From Bacteroidetes bacterium UBA6161 (GTDB lineage: Bacteria > Bacteroidota > Bacteroidia > NS11-12g > UBA955), in the NCBI GenBank assembly GCA_002422315.1, contig DIUJ01000019.1, positions 1,160-65,159 on the forward strand: a stretch of DNA of 64,000 nucleotides. The letters run 5' to 3'. The notes under the pieces were generated by a model that made no database searches, had not been told where the DNA came from, and saw nothing but the letters and a program-made list of their open reading frames with translations. Shown piece by piece: positions 1-9,700 of the stretch (within the stretch, counting starts at the first letter, position 1; each line of letters begins with the position of its first letter). The position numbers and the translations under genes are program-made.

Positions 1-82
1 AGGGGGGGATTCGAACCCCCGGTACAGTTTCCCGTACGACAGTTTAGCAAACTGTTGGTTTAAGCCACTCACCCACCTCACC
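1..82 (-). tRNA. tRNA-Ser(GCU), 3' end cut by window edge
   Basis: On the minus strand the 5' acceptor strand GGTGAGG lies at 82-76. A five-base anticodon stem encloses the loop TTGCTAA (anticodon GCT). A long variable arm of the serine type follows, then a T stem of five G-C pairs at 4-20. Only the first three bases of the 3' acceptor strand (CCT) fall in the window, so the last bases and the discriminator lie before position 1. The long variable arm rules out most isotypes other than Ser, Leu and Tyr; the anticodon decides for Ser. Confidence 0.93.
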
Positions 83-207
83 AATATCTTTTTCTACTCT
101 CAATCACTTGAAATAGTGACATCTAGTGGATATTTTTTAGTTTAGTGGAAACTTAATTTCGGTCTAATTCCTCTCTCTTTTTATGAACCTATTCCCTTTC
201 GGGGCTG

Positions 208-235
208 CAAATATAAAAATTATTTTTAAAACAAA
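208..235 (-). promoter_or_regulatory. Bacteroidota-type promoter for the tRNA-Ser transcript
   Basis: On the minus strand a TATATTTG box (215-208) matches TAnnTTTG exactly. A TTTG lies 16 bp upstream at 235-232. Transcription would start near 203, giving a leader of about 120 nt before the tRNA. Nothing else recognisable lies between 83 and 298 apart from small hairpins in that leader. Confidence 0.55.
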
Positions 236-298
236 TAATTAAATTTAAAATTTCTCTTTTTTAACTTTTCGCAGTATTATTGAAGTCCTTTTTAATAT

Positions 299-2920
299 AT
301 GAAAAACCAAGACAATTTTAAGTTTAGAGATATTAAAACCTACGGCTCAACCGAATGGTTATCTAACAATTCCAAAAAATATCGCTCCGTATTTGACGAA
401 CAAGAAGCCTCTTATATTTACTGTGAATTTTCATTCTTTAACAAAAAATATGACGAAGCAGATTGGCAATTAGGTCTTCAACTAAAATGTATTGACTCTG
501 AGGGCAATGAAATTTGCGATTTAAATTGCGATAGAAACGTTGAAAAAAAGGACAATATTGTTTACATAAGAGAAGGATGGGGGGTAAAAACACCAGGAAC
601 ATATTGGAAAGCTGGGATTTACAAATGGGAAGTTTGGTCTAACAAGAAACTAATCGGCTCAAAGCCCTTTTATATAGAAAAGCAAGGAGTTGTTAAAAAT
701 GGCTTAAACCCTTATTTTAGTGTAGATTATGTAAAACTATACGAAGGACCAGATGCCAATATTAAAATTAGTGAAAGAAAATACTACAAAACTTTCAATG
801 CTCTTACTACCAGATATATCTGGGCAGAATTTTCTGCAAACAATTTAGTTAGAAAAAACGAAGATTGGGCGTGTGAAATTTCTTTTGTTTTTAGAACCAA
901 CACAGGCTATGCAAAAGGTAGCATAACTAAAATCATTTTTGTAAAACCAAACGAAGAAAAAATCATCACTACTATAGGCTGGGGGTCAGATCTTTTGGGC
1001 ACATGGGGCCGTGGTAAGTATTTTGCTGAAGTTGTGTTTATGGATGAGCTCGTAGCCTCTGTTCCTTTTGAAGTAGGTGACGATTATATGGAAGCTCTAG
1101 AAGAAGACTTTGCTCCTATGCAACAAACGGGTTTTATTATAGAAGAAGAACTTAATAGAAAAGAAATTAGTAATATTTCAAAAAACAACCCCAATACCAT
1201 AGAAGAGGTAATGAAAGAGCTAGATGAACTTACTGGTTTAGATAGTATAAAAACTAAAATTAAAGAATACAGTAATTATCTACAATTCATATCCTTACGC
1301 AAACAAAAAGGATTTGCAGATGAAGAAAAAATAAACCTAAATGCCGTTTTTAAAGGGAATCCGGGAACTGGAAAAACAACAGTTGCAAGAATGCTTGGTA
1401 AAATTTACAAAGAACTAGGTTTGTTGAAAAAAGGGCATGTTCATGAGGTAGACAGAGCTGATTTAGTAGCAGAGTTTATTGGACAAACAGCTCCTAAAAC
1501 AAAAGAAGCAATTAAAAAAGCAAAAGATGGTATTTTGTTTATAGACGAAGCCTATTCTCTTGCCAGAAAAGATGACGATAGCAAAGACTTTGGAAAAGAA
1601 GCAATAGAGATTCTTCTTAAGGAAATGAGCGACAACAGCGACATGGCAGTGATTGTAGCTGGATATCCTACCGAAATGGAAGTCTTCTTGTCTTCTAACC
1701 CAGGTTTAAAGTCTAGATTTAACATGGTGTATGATTTCCCAGATTATGTACCTCAAGAACTTATAAAAATAGCTGAATTTGCATGCGAAAAAAGAAATGT
1801 ACACTTTACTGCGGAGGCTAAAGAGAGTTTGTATAAATTCTTGGTTGAAAAATACAGAGCTAGAGACAGATTCTTTGGCAATGCAAGACTAGTTCATTCC
1901 TTAGTAGATGAGTTTAAAATGAACCTGGGACTAAGAATTATGAAAACCGATAAGCCGGAAAATTTAACCTTAGAAAACTTGTCGACAATTGAAGTAGTAG
2001 ACATTGAGAAAGCTTTCCAAGCTCAAAAAGGAATAAATCCCGATATCCCTATAGACGAAGAGTTGCTCAAAGAGAGTGTTACTAAATTACGCTCTATGAT
2101 GGGTTTAACAGAGGTTAAAAACGACATTGAAGATTTAATAAAACTAGTTCGTTTTTATAAGGAAACGGGCAAAAACATACGCGAAAGTTTCTTTTTACAC
2201 TCTGTTTTTCTTGGAAATCCAGGAACTGGTAAAACTACTGTAGCAAGGATTTTAGCTCAGATATATAAAGCACTTGGAATTTTGGAAAGAGGGCACCTTG
2301 TAGAATGCGACCGACAAAGCATGGTAGGTGGATACATAGGTCAAACAGCCATTAAAACTACCGAACTTATAGACAAGTCGATGGGCGGGGTTCTATTTAT
2401 AGATGAAGCGTATGCCCTTACCGAAGGCGGTGGAAATGACTATGGAAAAGAAGCAGTAGAAACCCTATTAAAAAGAATGGAAGACCAAAGGGGACAATTT
2501 ATTGTGATCGCTGCTGGATACACTCAAAATATGGAGAAATTTTTAGAATCCAACCCAGGGTTAAAATCAAGATTCGACAAAGTATTCACTTTTGCGGATT
2601 TTGCACCAGAAGACCTCTACGAAATTGCTTTGAACCAATTGAGAGAGAATGGAATAACTCCAGATGAAAAAGCTGCTGCTCATCTAAAAGCATATATCGC
2701 TTTTGTACATAGGCACAAAGACAAATACTTCGGTAACGGTAGAGAGGTTCGTAAAATTGTAGAAGAAGCTATTAGAAACCAGCATTTAAGACTTTCTGAA
2801 CTACCCAAAAACAAACGTACAGAAAAGATTATACATACCCTTACAATGGAAGATATTGCAGAATTCTCTTTGGATAACAAGCCAAAACAGAGAACAGGAA
2901 TTGGTTTTAACATGGGCTAA
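299..2920 (+). CDS. double AAA+ ATPase of the CbbX/SpoVK family with a duplicated N-terminal domain
   Basis: 873 residues. Two AAA+ modules follow each other: Walker A GNPGTGKTT at about 353-361 and 639-647, and Walker B with FIDEAY at about 414-419 and 700-705. Both have sensor-like AGYP/AGYT motifs and resemble CbbX, SpoVK and EccA ATPases. Residues 15-128 and 150-260 look like two copies of one beta-rich domain: each begins with an aromatic stretch (YIYCEFSF / YIWAEFSA), has a central GWG motif, and ends with a FYIE / FEVG strand. I do not recognise this domain. CbbX-type ATPases are hexameric remodelling enzymes, so the N-terminal repeats probably bind the client; that is inference. It is first in an operon with the glycosyltransferase (9 bp gap), rsmG and nnr. 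Confidence 0.85.
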   Translation: MKNQDNFKFRDIKTYGSTEWLSNNSKKYRSVFDEQEASYIYCEFSFFNKKYDEADWQLGLQLKCIDSEGNEICDLNCDRNVEKKDNIVYIREGWGVKTPGTYWKAGIYKWEVWSNKKLIGSKPFYIEKQGVVKNGLNPYFSVDYVKLYEGPDANIKISERKYYKTFNALTTRYIWAEFSANNLVRKNEDWACEISFVFRTNTGYAKGSITKIIFVKPNEEKIITTIGWGSDLLGTWGRGKYFAEVVFMDELVASVPFEVGDDYMEALEEDFAPMQQTGFIIEEELNRKEISNISKNNPNTIEEVMKELDELTGLDSIKTKIKEYSNYLQFISLRKQKGFADEEKINLNAVFKGNPGTGKTTVARMLGKIYKELGLLKKGHVHEVDRADLVAEFIGQTAPKTKEAIKKAKDGILFIDEAYSLARKDDDSKDFGKEAIEILLKEMSDNSDMAVIVAGYPTEMEVFLSSNPGLKSRFNMVYDFPDYVPQELIKIAEFACEKRNVHFTAEAKESLYKFLVEKYRARDRFFGNARLVHSLVDEFKMNLGLRIMKTDKPENLTLENLSTIEVVDIEKAFQAQKGINPDIPIDEELLKESVTKLRSMMGLTEVKNDIEDLIKLVRFYKETGKNIRESFFLHSVFLGNPGTGKTTVARILAQIYKALGILERGHLVECDRQSMVGGYIGQTAIKTTELIDKSMGGVLFIDEAYALTEGGGNDYGKEAVETLLKRMEDQRGQFIVIAAGYTQNMEKFLESNPGLKSRFDKVFTFADFAPEDLYEIALNQLRENGITPDEKAAAHLKAYIAFVHRHKDKYFGNGREVRKIVEEAIRNQHLRLSELPKNKRTEKIIHTLTMEDIAEFSLDNKPKQRTGIGFNMG

Positions 2921-2929
2921 AATTAAAAA

Positions 2930-4066
2930 ATGAGTAACCTTTTTTCTAATTTAACTACGATACAATGGGCCTTTTTGGCCGCTGCAATCTTGTTTGGAGT
3001 AATCCAAATTTATTATCATTTTTATTACTTTCTTCGACTTTTTAAATTCAAATCCACAGAACCCATAGTAGAAGATGGAAAAGGAGTTTCCGTAATTATT
3101 TGTGCACGCAACGAAAGAGAAAACCTGAGAAAAAACCTACCCTTGATTTTTGAACAAAACTATCCTAACTTTGAAGTAGTGGTGGTAAACGATGCATCTT
3201 GGGATGGCACAATAGATGTATTGTATGAATTTGCAAAACTTCATCCTAATCTTAAAATTGTAGAAATAAAGGAAGAAATAAAAAAAGGAGAAGGTAAAAA
3301 ATTCGCCTTAACACTTGGAATTAAAGCTGCTAAAAACCCAATTTTGCTTCTTACAGATGCAGATTGTGCACCTACAAGTACAGAATGGATACGATGGATG
3401 GTAGCGCCTTATAAAAATCCTCAAATAGAACTCGTTCTTGGATATTCGCCTTATGAAACCAAAAATAATTTTCTAAACTTTTTAATAAGAAGCGAAACTT
3501 CCTTAACTGCAATGAATTACTTTTCATTTGCTTTGGCAAACAAACCATACATGGGAGTAGGTAGAAATCTTAGCTATACTAAAGATTTATTTTTTAAACA
3601 CAAAGGCTTTGCTAGCCACCACCATGTTCCTTTCGGCGACGACGACTTATTTGTGAGAGATGTGGCAACCTCTACCAATACCGCAGTAGTGTTGGCACCC
3701 AAATCCAGAATGATAAGTAGCCCTAAAAATAGTTTTGTTAAGTGGATTAGACAAAAACAAAGACACTTATTCGTAGGGAAACTATACCAACCTAACATTA
3801 AAAAAAGCTTGGGTCTATTTGCTCTTTCACATTTTCTTTTTTGGGTTGCAGCTGTATCTACTTTATTTCTAATACAACCTTGGTGGATTGGAGGTGCTAT
3901 TATACTCACTAGATGGCTTGTACAATGGCCAGTTATATTTATTGCATTCAAAAAATTAGGGTATAAGTCTCTCCCTCTTTTTATGCCTTTTATGGATATT
4001 TCCTACCTCTTTTATTCGTTATTTGGTGCAACAGTTTATTTGTTTTCTAAAAAACCTAAATGGTAA
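2930..4066 (+). CDS. family 2 glycosyltransferase, membrane-anchored
   Basis: 378 residues. An N-terminal membrane helix (about 12-30) precedes a GT-A domain starting with VSVIICARNERENL and containing VVVVNDASWDG and the metal-binding TDADC motif. After the catalytic domain an RQKQRH stretch resembles the Q/RxxRW acceptor-side region, and two or three hydrophobic helices fill the C-terminus (about 290-370). The family transfers sugars from nucleotide sugars to polysaccharide or lipid acceptors at the inner membrane; the substrate cannot be read from the sequence. It lies 9 bp after the AAA+ gene, and its stop overlaps an alternative rsmG start. Confidence 0.85.
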   Translation: MSNLFSNLTTIQWAFLAAAILFGVIQIYYHFYYFLRLFKFKSTEPIVEDGKGVSVIICARNERENLRKNLPLIFEQNYPNFEVVVVNDASWDGTIDVLYEFAKLHPNLKIVEIKEEIKKGEGKKFALTLGIKAAKNPILLLTDADCAPTSTEWIRWMVAPYKNPQIELVLGYSPYETKNNFLNFLIRSETSLTAMNYFSFALANKPYMGVGRNLSYTKDLFFKHKGFASHHHVPFGDDDLFVRDVATSTNTAVVLAPKSRMISSPKNSFVKWIRQKQRHLFVGKLYQPNIKKSLGLFALSHFLFWVAAVSTLFLIQPWWIGGAIILTRWLVQWPVIFIAFKKLGYKSLPLFMPFMDISYLFYSLFGATVYLFSKKPKW

Positions 4067-4071
4067 TAACT

Positions 4072-4695
4072 ATGGATATCGCATTATTAAAAAAATACTT
4101 TGAATTAGAGAAAAAAGAAGAAGACTTATTGTTACAATATACACAGTTGCTTATTGAATGGAACAATAAAATCAACTTGATTTCAAGAAAAGACACTGAA
4201 AACGTTTTAGAAAGACATATCTTACATGCTCTTGGTGTATTGGCTTGTGGAAACATAGAAAGTGAAAACCAAAGTATAATTGATGTAGGAACAGGTGGTG
4301 GATTGCCTGGCATTCCCCTTGCTATTTGTTTACCCAAAAACAACTTTACCCTTGCCGATAGTATTGCCAAAAAAATATTGGCCTGCAACCAAATGGTGCA
4401 AGATTTGGATATACAAAATGCCGATTGTGTAAACACGAGAGTAGAAAATCTACAAACAAAATACGATATTGTTACTGGTAGAGCTGTAACCCGACTCCTC
4501 CCCTTTTATTCTTTAACCAAAAATCTGCTTAAAAAAGGAGGCCGATACCTTCTTTTAAAAGGTGGTGATCTAGGTGAAGAGATTTATGAGTTTGAAAACC
4601 AAACCAAGTTAAAAGTTAAAAAACATGCCCTAAAAGAATATTTTGAAGAAGAATTCTTTGAAACAAAATATGTGTTGGAAATAATAAAAAAATAA
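4072..4695 (+). CDS. rsmG: 16S rRNA (guanine527-N7)-methyltransferase RsmG (GidB)
   Basis: The fold is a class I SAM-dependent methyltransferase. WNNKINLISRKD near the N-terminus is typical of RsmG, DVGTGGGLPGIPLAI is the SAM loop, and TGRAVTRL is a further family motif. RsmG adds N7-methyl to G527 of 16S rRNA. I chose the ATG at 4072, which gives MDIALLKKYF; an in-frame ATG at 4060 overlaps the end of the glycosyltransferase gene and would add four residues. The stop codon overlaps the start of nnr by one base, so translation is probably coupled. Confidence 0.93.
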   Translation: MDIALLKKYFELEKKEEDLLLQYTQLLIEWNNKINLISRKDTENVLERHILHALGVLACGNIESENQSIIDVGTGGGLPGIPLAICLPKNNFTLADSIAKKILACNQMVQDLDIQNADCVNTRVENLQTKYDIVTGRAVTRLLPFYSLTKNLLKKGGRYLLLKGGDLGEEIYEFENQTKLKVKKHALKEYFEEEFFETKYVLEIIKK

Positions 4696-6149
4696 TGGTA
4701 CCCATTTTACATTCCGATAAGATAAGAGAGCTAGATAAGCAAACTTTACTTTCTAAAGGAATGAGCAACTTGGAGTTAATCCAACAAGCAGTAGAATCCT
4801 TTTTTCACGCATTTGCATTCAAAAAAAAGAAACTATATGTTATTCTTTGTGGAACAGGAAACAATGGTGCAGACGGATTGTACCTCGCAAAGGTTTTAGC
4901 AAGTAAAAAAATCCCACACCAAGTAATCATCTTAGACTATGGAAATTCACATAGTTTAGATTTTGATGCTCTTTGGGCAGAATGGAAGGATTCAAAAACC
5001 ATAAAAAATTTCAAAACACACAATGAATTTGAACATGCGATAGAGATTATCAAATCTGAAAATCAAGAAATAGAAATCATTGAATGCATTTTAGGAAATG
5101 GGATAAACAAGGCTTTAAAAGATGATTTTAAGAAAACTGCCTTGTATTTAAACCAAATAAACTTGCCTATTTATTCTATAGATATGCCAATGGGCTTAGG
5201 CTCGCAAGCAGAACAAGAAGGTGTGTTTGTTAGGTGTACCCATTGTTATACTTTTGAATTTGGCAGGTTATCGCTTTTAAATCCAGAAAATAAAATTTCA
5301 TTTTCGGTAGTACCAATTGGTATCAATCACCCTAATCCAAATGAAAGTCTTGGTTATATTTTAGAAAGCCAAGATGTATCCACACCAAAAAAAGATGCAT
5401 TTGCACATAAATACAACCATGGACATGTTCTTATTATAGGGGGCAGTAAAGGGATGTATGGTGCACCTATACTCAGCTCCCTTGCAAGCTACAAATCTGG
5501 TGCAGGATTAGTTTCCTCCTTAATTCCTAACCAAGGACATTTGGCACTTTATAGTCACTTGCCCGAAGCCTTGGCTTTAGACGGAGGAGAAGATAAAATT
5601 GTGCAATCTTCTGAAGCAAAGAAAAACTACCAAGCAATAGCAGTAGGCCCTGGACTAGGTTCTCATATACAAACCCAAGAATGGCTATTGGGTTTTCTAT
5701 CTGAAAAACCAAATTCTCCTTTAGTTTTAGATGCAGATGCCATAAATATTCTAAGTATACATCATTCGTGGTCACTTATCCCTCCTCTCAGTATTCTTAC
5801 CCCACATGAAGGAGAGTTTAAAAGAATGGTAGGCTCTTGGGCTAATTTCACTGAAAAAATTCAAAAGCTAAAAGATTTTGCAGTAAAATATCAATGTATA
5901 ATAGTTTTAAAAGGAAAATACTCCTTAATATGTGACAATAGAGGGGAGCTTTTTTTTAATATTATTGGCAGTATTTCTTTAGCCACCGCAGGAAGCGGAG
6001 ATATACTCACAGGACTCATCGCTGGCTATTTGGCTCAAGGTTTCTCCCCATTATTTTCTGCACAAAAAGCGGTATGGGAACATGGTAAAGCAGGATTTTT
6101 AGCCAATGGGAAAAACTTACTTGCTAGAGAATTATTAGAATTGGTATAA
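4695..6149 (+). CDS. nnr: bifunctional NAD(P)H-hydrate epimerase / ADP-dependent dehydratase
   Basis: 484 residues, the usual length of the fused enzyme. The N-terminal YjeF domain (about 1-215) carries GTGNNGADGLYLAKVL, where most homologues have GGDG. The C-terminal ribokinase-like dehydratase has HVLIIGGSKGMYGAP, LTPHEGEFKRM and AGSGDILTG. The enzyme repairs hydrated NADH and NADPH: the first half epimerises R- to S-hydrate and the second dehydrates the S form using ADP. It is last in the 299-6149 operon and starts on the last base of the rsmG stop. Confidence 0.93.
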   Translation: MVPILHSDKIRELDKQTLLSKGMSNLELIQQAVESFFHAFAFKKKKLYVILCGTGNNGADGLYLAKVLASKKIPHQVIILDYGNSHSLDFDALWAEWKDSKTIKNFKTHNEFEHAIEIIKSENQEIEIIECILGNGINKALKDDFKKTALYLNQINLPIYSIDMPMGLGSQAEQEGVFVRCTHCYTFEFGRLSLLNPENKISFSVVPIGINHPNPNESLGYILESQDVSTPKKDAFAHKYNHGHVLIIGGSKGMYGAPILSSLASYKSGAGLVSSLIPNQGHLALYSHLPEALALDGGEDKIVQSSEAKKNYQAIAVGPGLGSHIQTQEWLLGFLSEKPNSPLVLDADAINILSIHHSWSLIPPLSILTPHEGEFKRMVGSWANFTEKIQKLKDFAVKYQCIIVLKGKYSLICDNRGELFFNIIGSISLATAGSGDILTGLIAGYLAQGFSPLFSAQKAVWEHGKAGFLANGKNLLARELLELV

Positions 6150-6197
6150 TAAAGTGTAAGTGAAAATCGGCTTACAATCTTAACCTACAAACAAAGT

Positions 6198-6599
6198 TTA
6201 CTTTTTGTCAAAAAATAAATTAAGTGGGTCTTTTATGCCTATTTTTTTGACAATCTGTGGTCTAAAAAAATAAACCAAATTCAAAACTACACAAAGTGAA
6301 TAAATCCCCCATTTGTAGGCAGAAGAAAAAGGCTCATTTTTTGATAATTCATTTACAACAATAAAAAGAAGAGTAAGAAACAGCGCATAAATCACCTTTC
6401 TAATAAAATTAGAATTCCTTACCTTATATAAAACATAATCCCAATAGGTTATAGTAAAAGCTACATAAGCGCCTGGTAATAATGCTTGAACAAAAGAACG
6501 TTCATGGAAATAAAAAGAAAATGCGAAAATGGGTGTGGACAGTATTGCAAAGAAGAACAATCGAAATGGCTTGTTTACTTTATTGCTTTGTTCATTCAT
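6198..6599 (-). CDS. small four-helix membrane protein, unknown function
   Basis: 133 residues with about four hydrophobic segments (roughly 12-30, 37-57, 66-84, 92-111) and a positively charged C-terminal tail. I do not recognise a family. The ATG at 6599 is supported by a -7-like box TAATTTCG (6611-6604) that ends exactly 4 nt upstream, suggesting a leaderless mRNA. It converges on nnr (48 bp apart) and is separated from the giant gene upstream by the terminator at 6647-6684. Confidence 0.7.
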   Translation of the reverse strand: MNEQSNKVNKPFRLFFFAILSTPIFAFSFYFHERSFVQALLPGAYVAFTITYWDYVLYKVRNSNFIRKVIYALFLTLLFIVVNELSKNEPFSSAYKWGIYSLCVVLNLVYFFRPQIVKKIGIKDPLNLFFDKK

Positions 6600-6646
6600 T
6601 TAACGAAATTAGTAATAAATAAATTAAAATCAAAATATTATAAAAC

Positions 6647-6684
6647 AAAAAAAGGCTGTCTACTCGTTATAGACAGCCTTTTTC
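6647..6684 (-). terminator. rho-independent terminator of the giant T9SS gene
   Basis: Nine-base perfect stem GGCTGTCTA (6654-6662) with TAGACAGCC (6670-6678) and a 7-nt loop, followed on the minus strand by a run of T. It lies just after the stop of the 1315-residue gene. Confidence 0.85.
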
Positions 6685-6703
6685 AATCTTTGTTTAAGGT
6701 ATA

Positions 6704-9700
6704 TTAATCCGCTAATACAACTTTATACACATTAGAACCATTAACAGATTCTAGTTTAAGTGTATACACTCCTTTGGCCAAATGCGCAAGTGAAAGAGTT
6801 TGATTCTGATTAATTTTAGTATTTTCTAAAACTACTTTACCTTGAATATCTAACAATTGGATTTTAGAAACCAATGTAGGATTTTCAATTTCAATATTTA
6901 AGTTATCAGAAGTAGGATTAGGGAAAACTGAAACTCCTGCAACAACTTGATTCGAAGTTAAACCAACATTTGCAACTGATAAAGTAATCTCTTTTTCACA
7001 GCTACATCCTTCAGGTGTTGTAGCTCTTAATCTTACCTTATAATTACCGTTGTGAATATATCCATTAAATGGCTTCTCCAAAGTTGATGAATTTCCATCA
7101 CCAAAAGACCAAATATAATTCAGGCCAGTCTGAGTAGGCTCAAAAACAAATCCAATTTTTTGATTTATATACTCTTCTTTTGTTACAAAATCACAACTAG
7201 GTAAAGGATTAACTTGAATAGTTTGTGTAGCCGTATCAGGACAAGCTCCATTTAAATCAGTAGCTATTAAGGAAATATTATAGGTTCCCGCTGATGTATA
7301 TTGGTGTGAAGGATTTCTACTATTGTATGTATTTCCATCGTCCATTGTCCAATTAAATTCTGGTTTACCTACAGTGATTGTAGTTCTGTTTTCTATTTGT
7401 AAGCCTTCGCCTATACAAGCATTGTAAGCTTCAAAGTCGGCTTTAGGTCTAAAACCAACAACAATATCTTTGTTTGCTGTTGCAACACACCCGTTGCCAA
7501 GTTCAATTTTAAATTCCACTTGTTTGTTTCCTGGACTTGTAAATCCATGATTTATAGAAGAACTATTATAAGAACTACCTTCTATATTCCAAGTATACTT
7601 TGGATTTGAACCTGAACTTAGATTTGAATTATCTTTAAAATTAACTTCCAGACCTTCGCATAATTCAGAATTAGTAAAATCAATTTCAATTCCTTCTATA
7701 ATTTCTATTGATCTTTGGGTAGAATCCACACATCCAAACTCAGACTCAACCATTAACTTTACGGTTTTATTACCTAAGCCTTTAAATGCATAGTTAGGAT
7801 TGGCAGAAAACTCTTTACTTGATTGGTTGTCATTAAAGTTCCAATTATAACCCATTTTGGAATACTCAATGGTAGACGTATTTTTTATAGATACTGGATT
7901 GTATTGGCAACTTGTAAGTGGTAATTCAAAAGAAGCCACAGGATTGGGCAATACATTCAGGTATTTTTCAATGCTGCTATTACATTTTCCTTGTCCTTCT
8001 ACATATAAGTTAACCAAATATCTTCCTGGGGCATTATACAAATGAGTTGGATCCTCTTGTGTTGAAGTATTACCATCACCGAAGTCCCAAAGATATGTTA
8101 ATGCACCACTCCCATAAACTGTGGTATTATCAAAAACTGCTGTAACCTTATCACACACATTATCTACTGTAAAGCTTGCTTTGGGAGACTCAGAAATAAC
8201 CACTACTACGGTATCATAATCAACAAAATTCCAATTAGATGTTACTTTCAAAATTGCATTAAAGGTACCAAAACTCTGATACCTATGTCTAGCATCCAAA
8301 ACATCAGAGGTAGGAGAACCATCTCCAAAATTCCACTCAAATGTCATTTTACCACTTTTCAGAGAAGAAGCATTCTCAAAAACAGTTTCATCCCCTTGGC
8401 AATTACCAGAATATCTAAACTCTGCCGTAGGTCTTGGTGCAACGTACATATAACGATTAAAGAAAGTATCGCAATTAGTTGTTCCTATATCGGCAACCCT
8501 AACAATTAGCTGAAGTGTTTTTTCTACATAAGAAGGGTTTATATTAATTGTAACCTTTCCATTGTTTGCAGCAGGATTTTGAAGAGTATAGTTAGAACTA
8601 GGAACCATTGTATTTCCATCCCACAATTCTATACTTGTAGACCATCTTGAATTAAATTGGGCATTTGTATAACCTGTTGGAGGCGTATAAACGTACTCAT
8701 ACAATGCATCATATGATATAATGTCTGGTTCTGCATCTAATCCGCTTCTTACTATACCAGGGAAAAGTGTACCAGCATTTAATACAACACCTATCGGAGG
8801 ATTTAGAACAGAGATGTTTGCAGTTTGAACATCATTATCTTTATCATCATCTGGTGCAGCAAATTGTACTCTTATATTTTTATTTCCACCACCTATCACC
8901 GGAATTCTCTTAGATAAGTTAAAAGTTCTTACATCTTGATCGTTTAATGTAATTACTACAGTATCCAAATGAACAAATACATTATTAACGAAAACATCAA
9001 ACAAAATTCTTTCCATTACCAATGGGCCATTGTTCTTTACCCTTACAGTTGCGGTAATTTCATTTCCTGAGCAATATGGACCAGCAGACAAACTAAGACT
9101 TTCTAAAGCAGCGTCACCTCCAAACTCTATAACTCCAGGGTCTGTACCAATATTGCTTCTAAGCTGTCCATTAATGTCTCTTGGTGCTTGAGGCAACAAA
9201 GGAGCAATGTTATTCAAGAAATTGTTGGTTGGTTTCACATCGTTTATTGCAATATTGCTAAAGTTAGGATTGAAATTCACAGAATTCCCATCCCTTCCTG
9301 TAGCTGCAAACCACTGTGCTATAGTTGTATAAGTAACACCAACGTTTGAAGCAACTTGGTAATTTGCACCTGTTCTCATATAATATACATTGTGGTTGTT
9401 CTCATAAGTTTGTGTAGCATTGTCATGGAAAACACAATGAACCAAACCAGAAGTTAATTTACCAATAGAAACAATATTATTTTTTATTTCAATTCGGCTT
9501 CCTACGTTCACAGGACCTCTAATATCAAAAGCTCTATAAACAACAGCTAAAGATGTGTTTATATCGTCGTCAAAAGAGATCGTATTATGATAAAATAAAG
9601 CATTTTGAATAAAATTAGAGCTAAATGCATATCTAGCGCCTCTTCCGCCAACATTAGAGATAATGTTATTTCTAACAATCCAAGGTCTTCCTGCTGGAGT

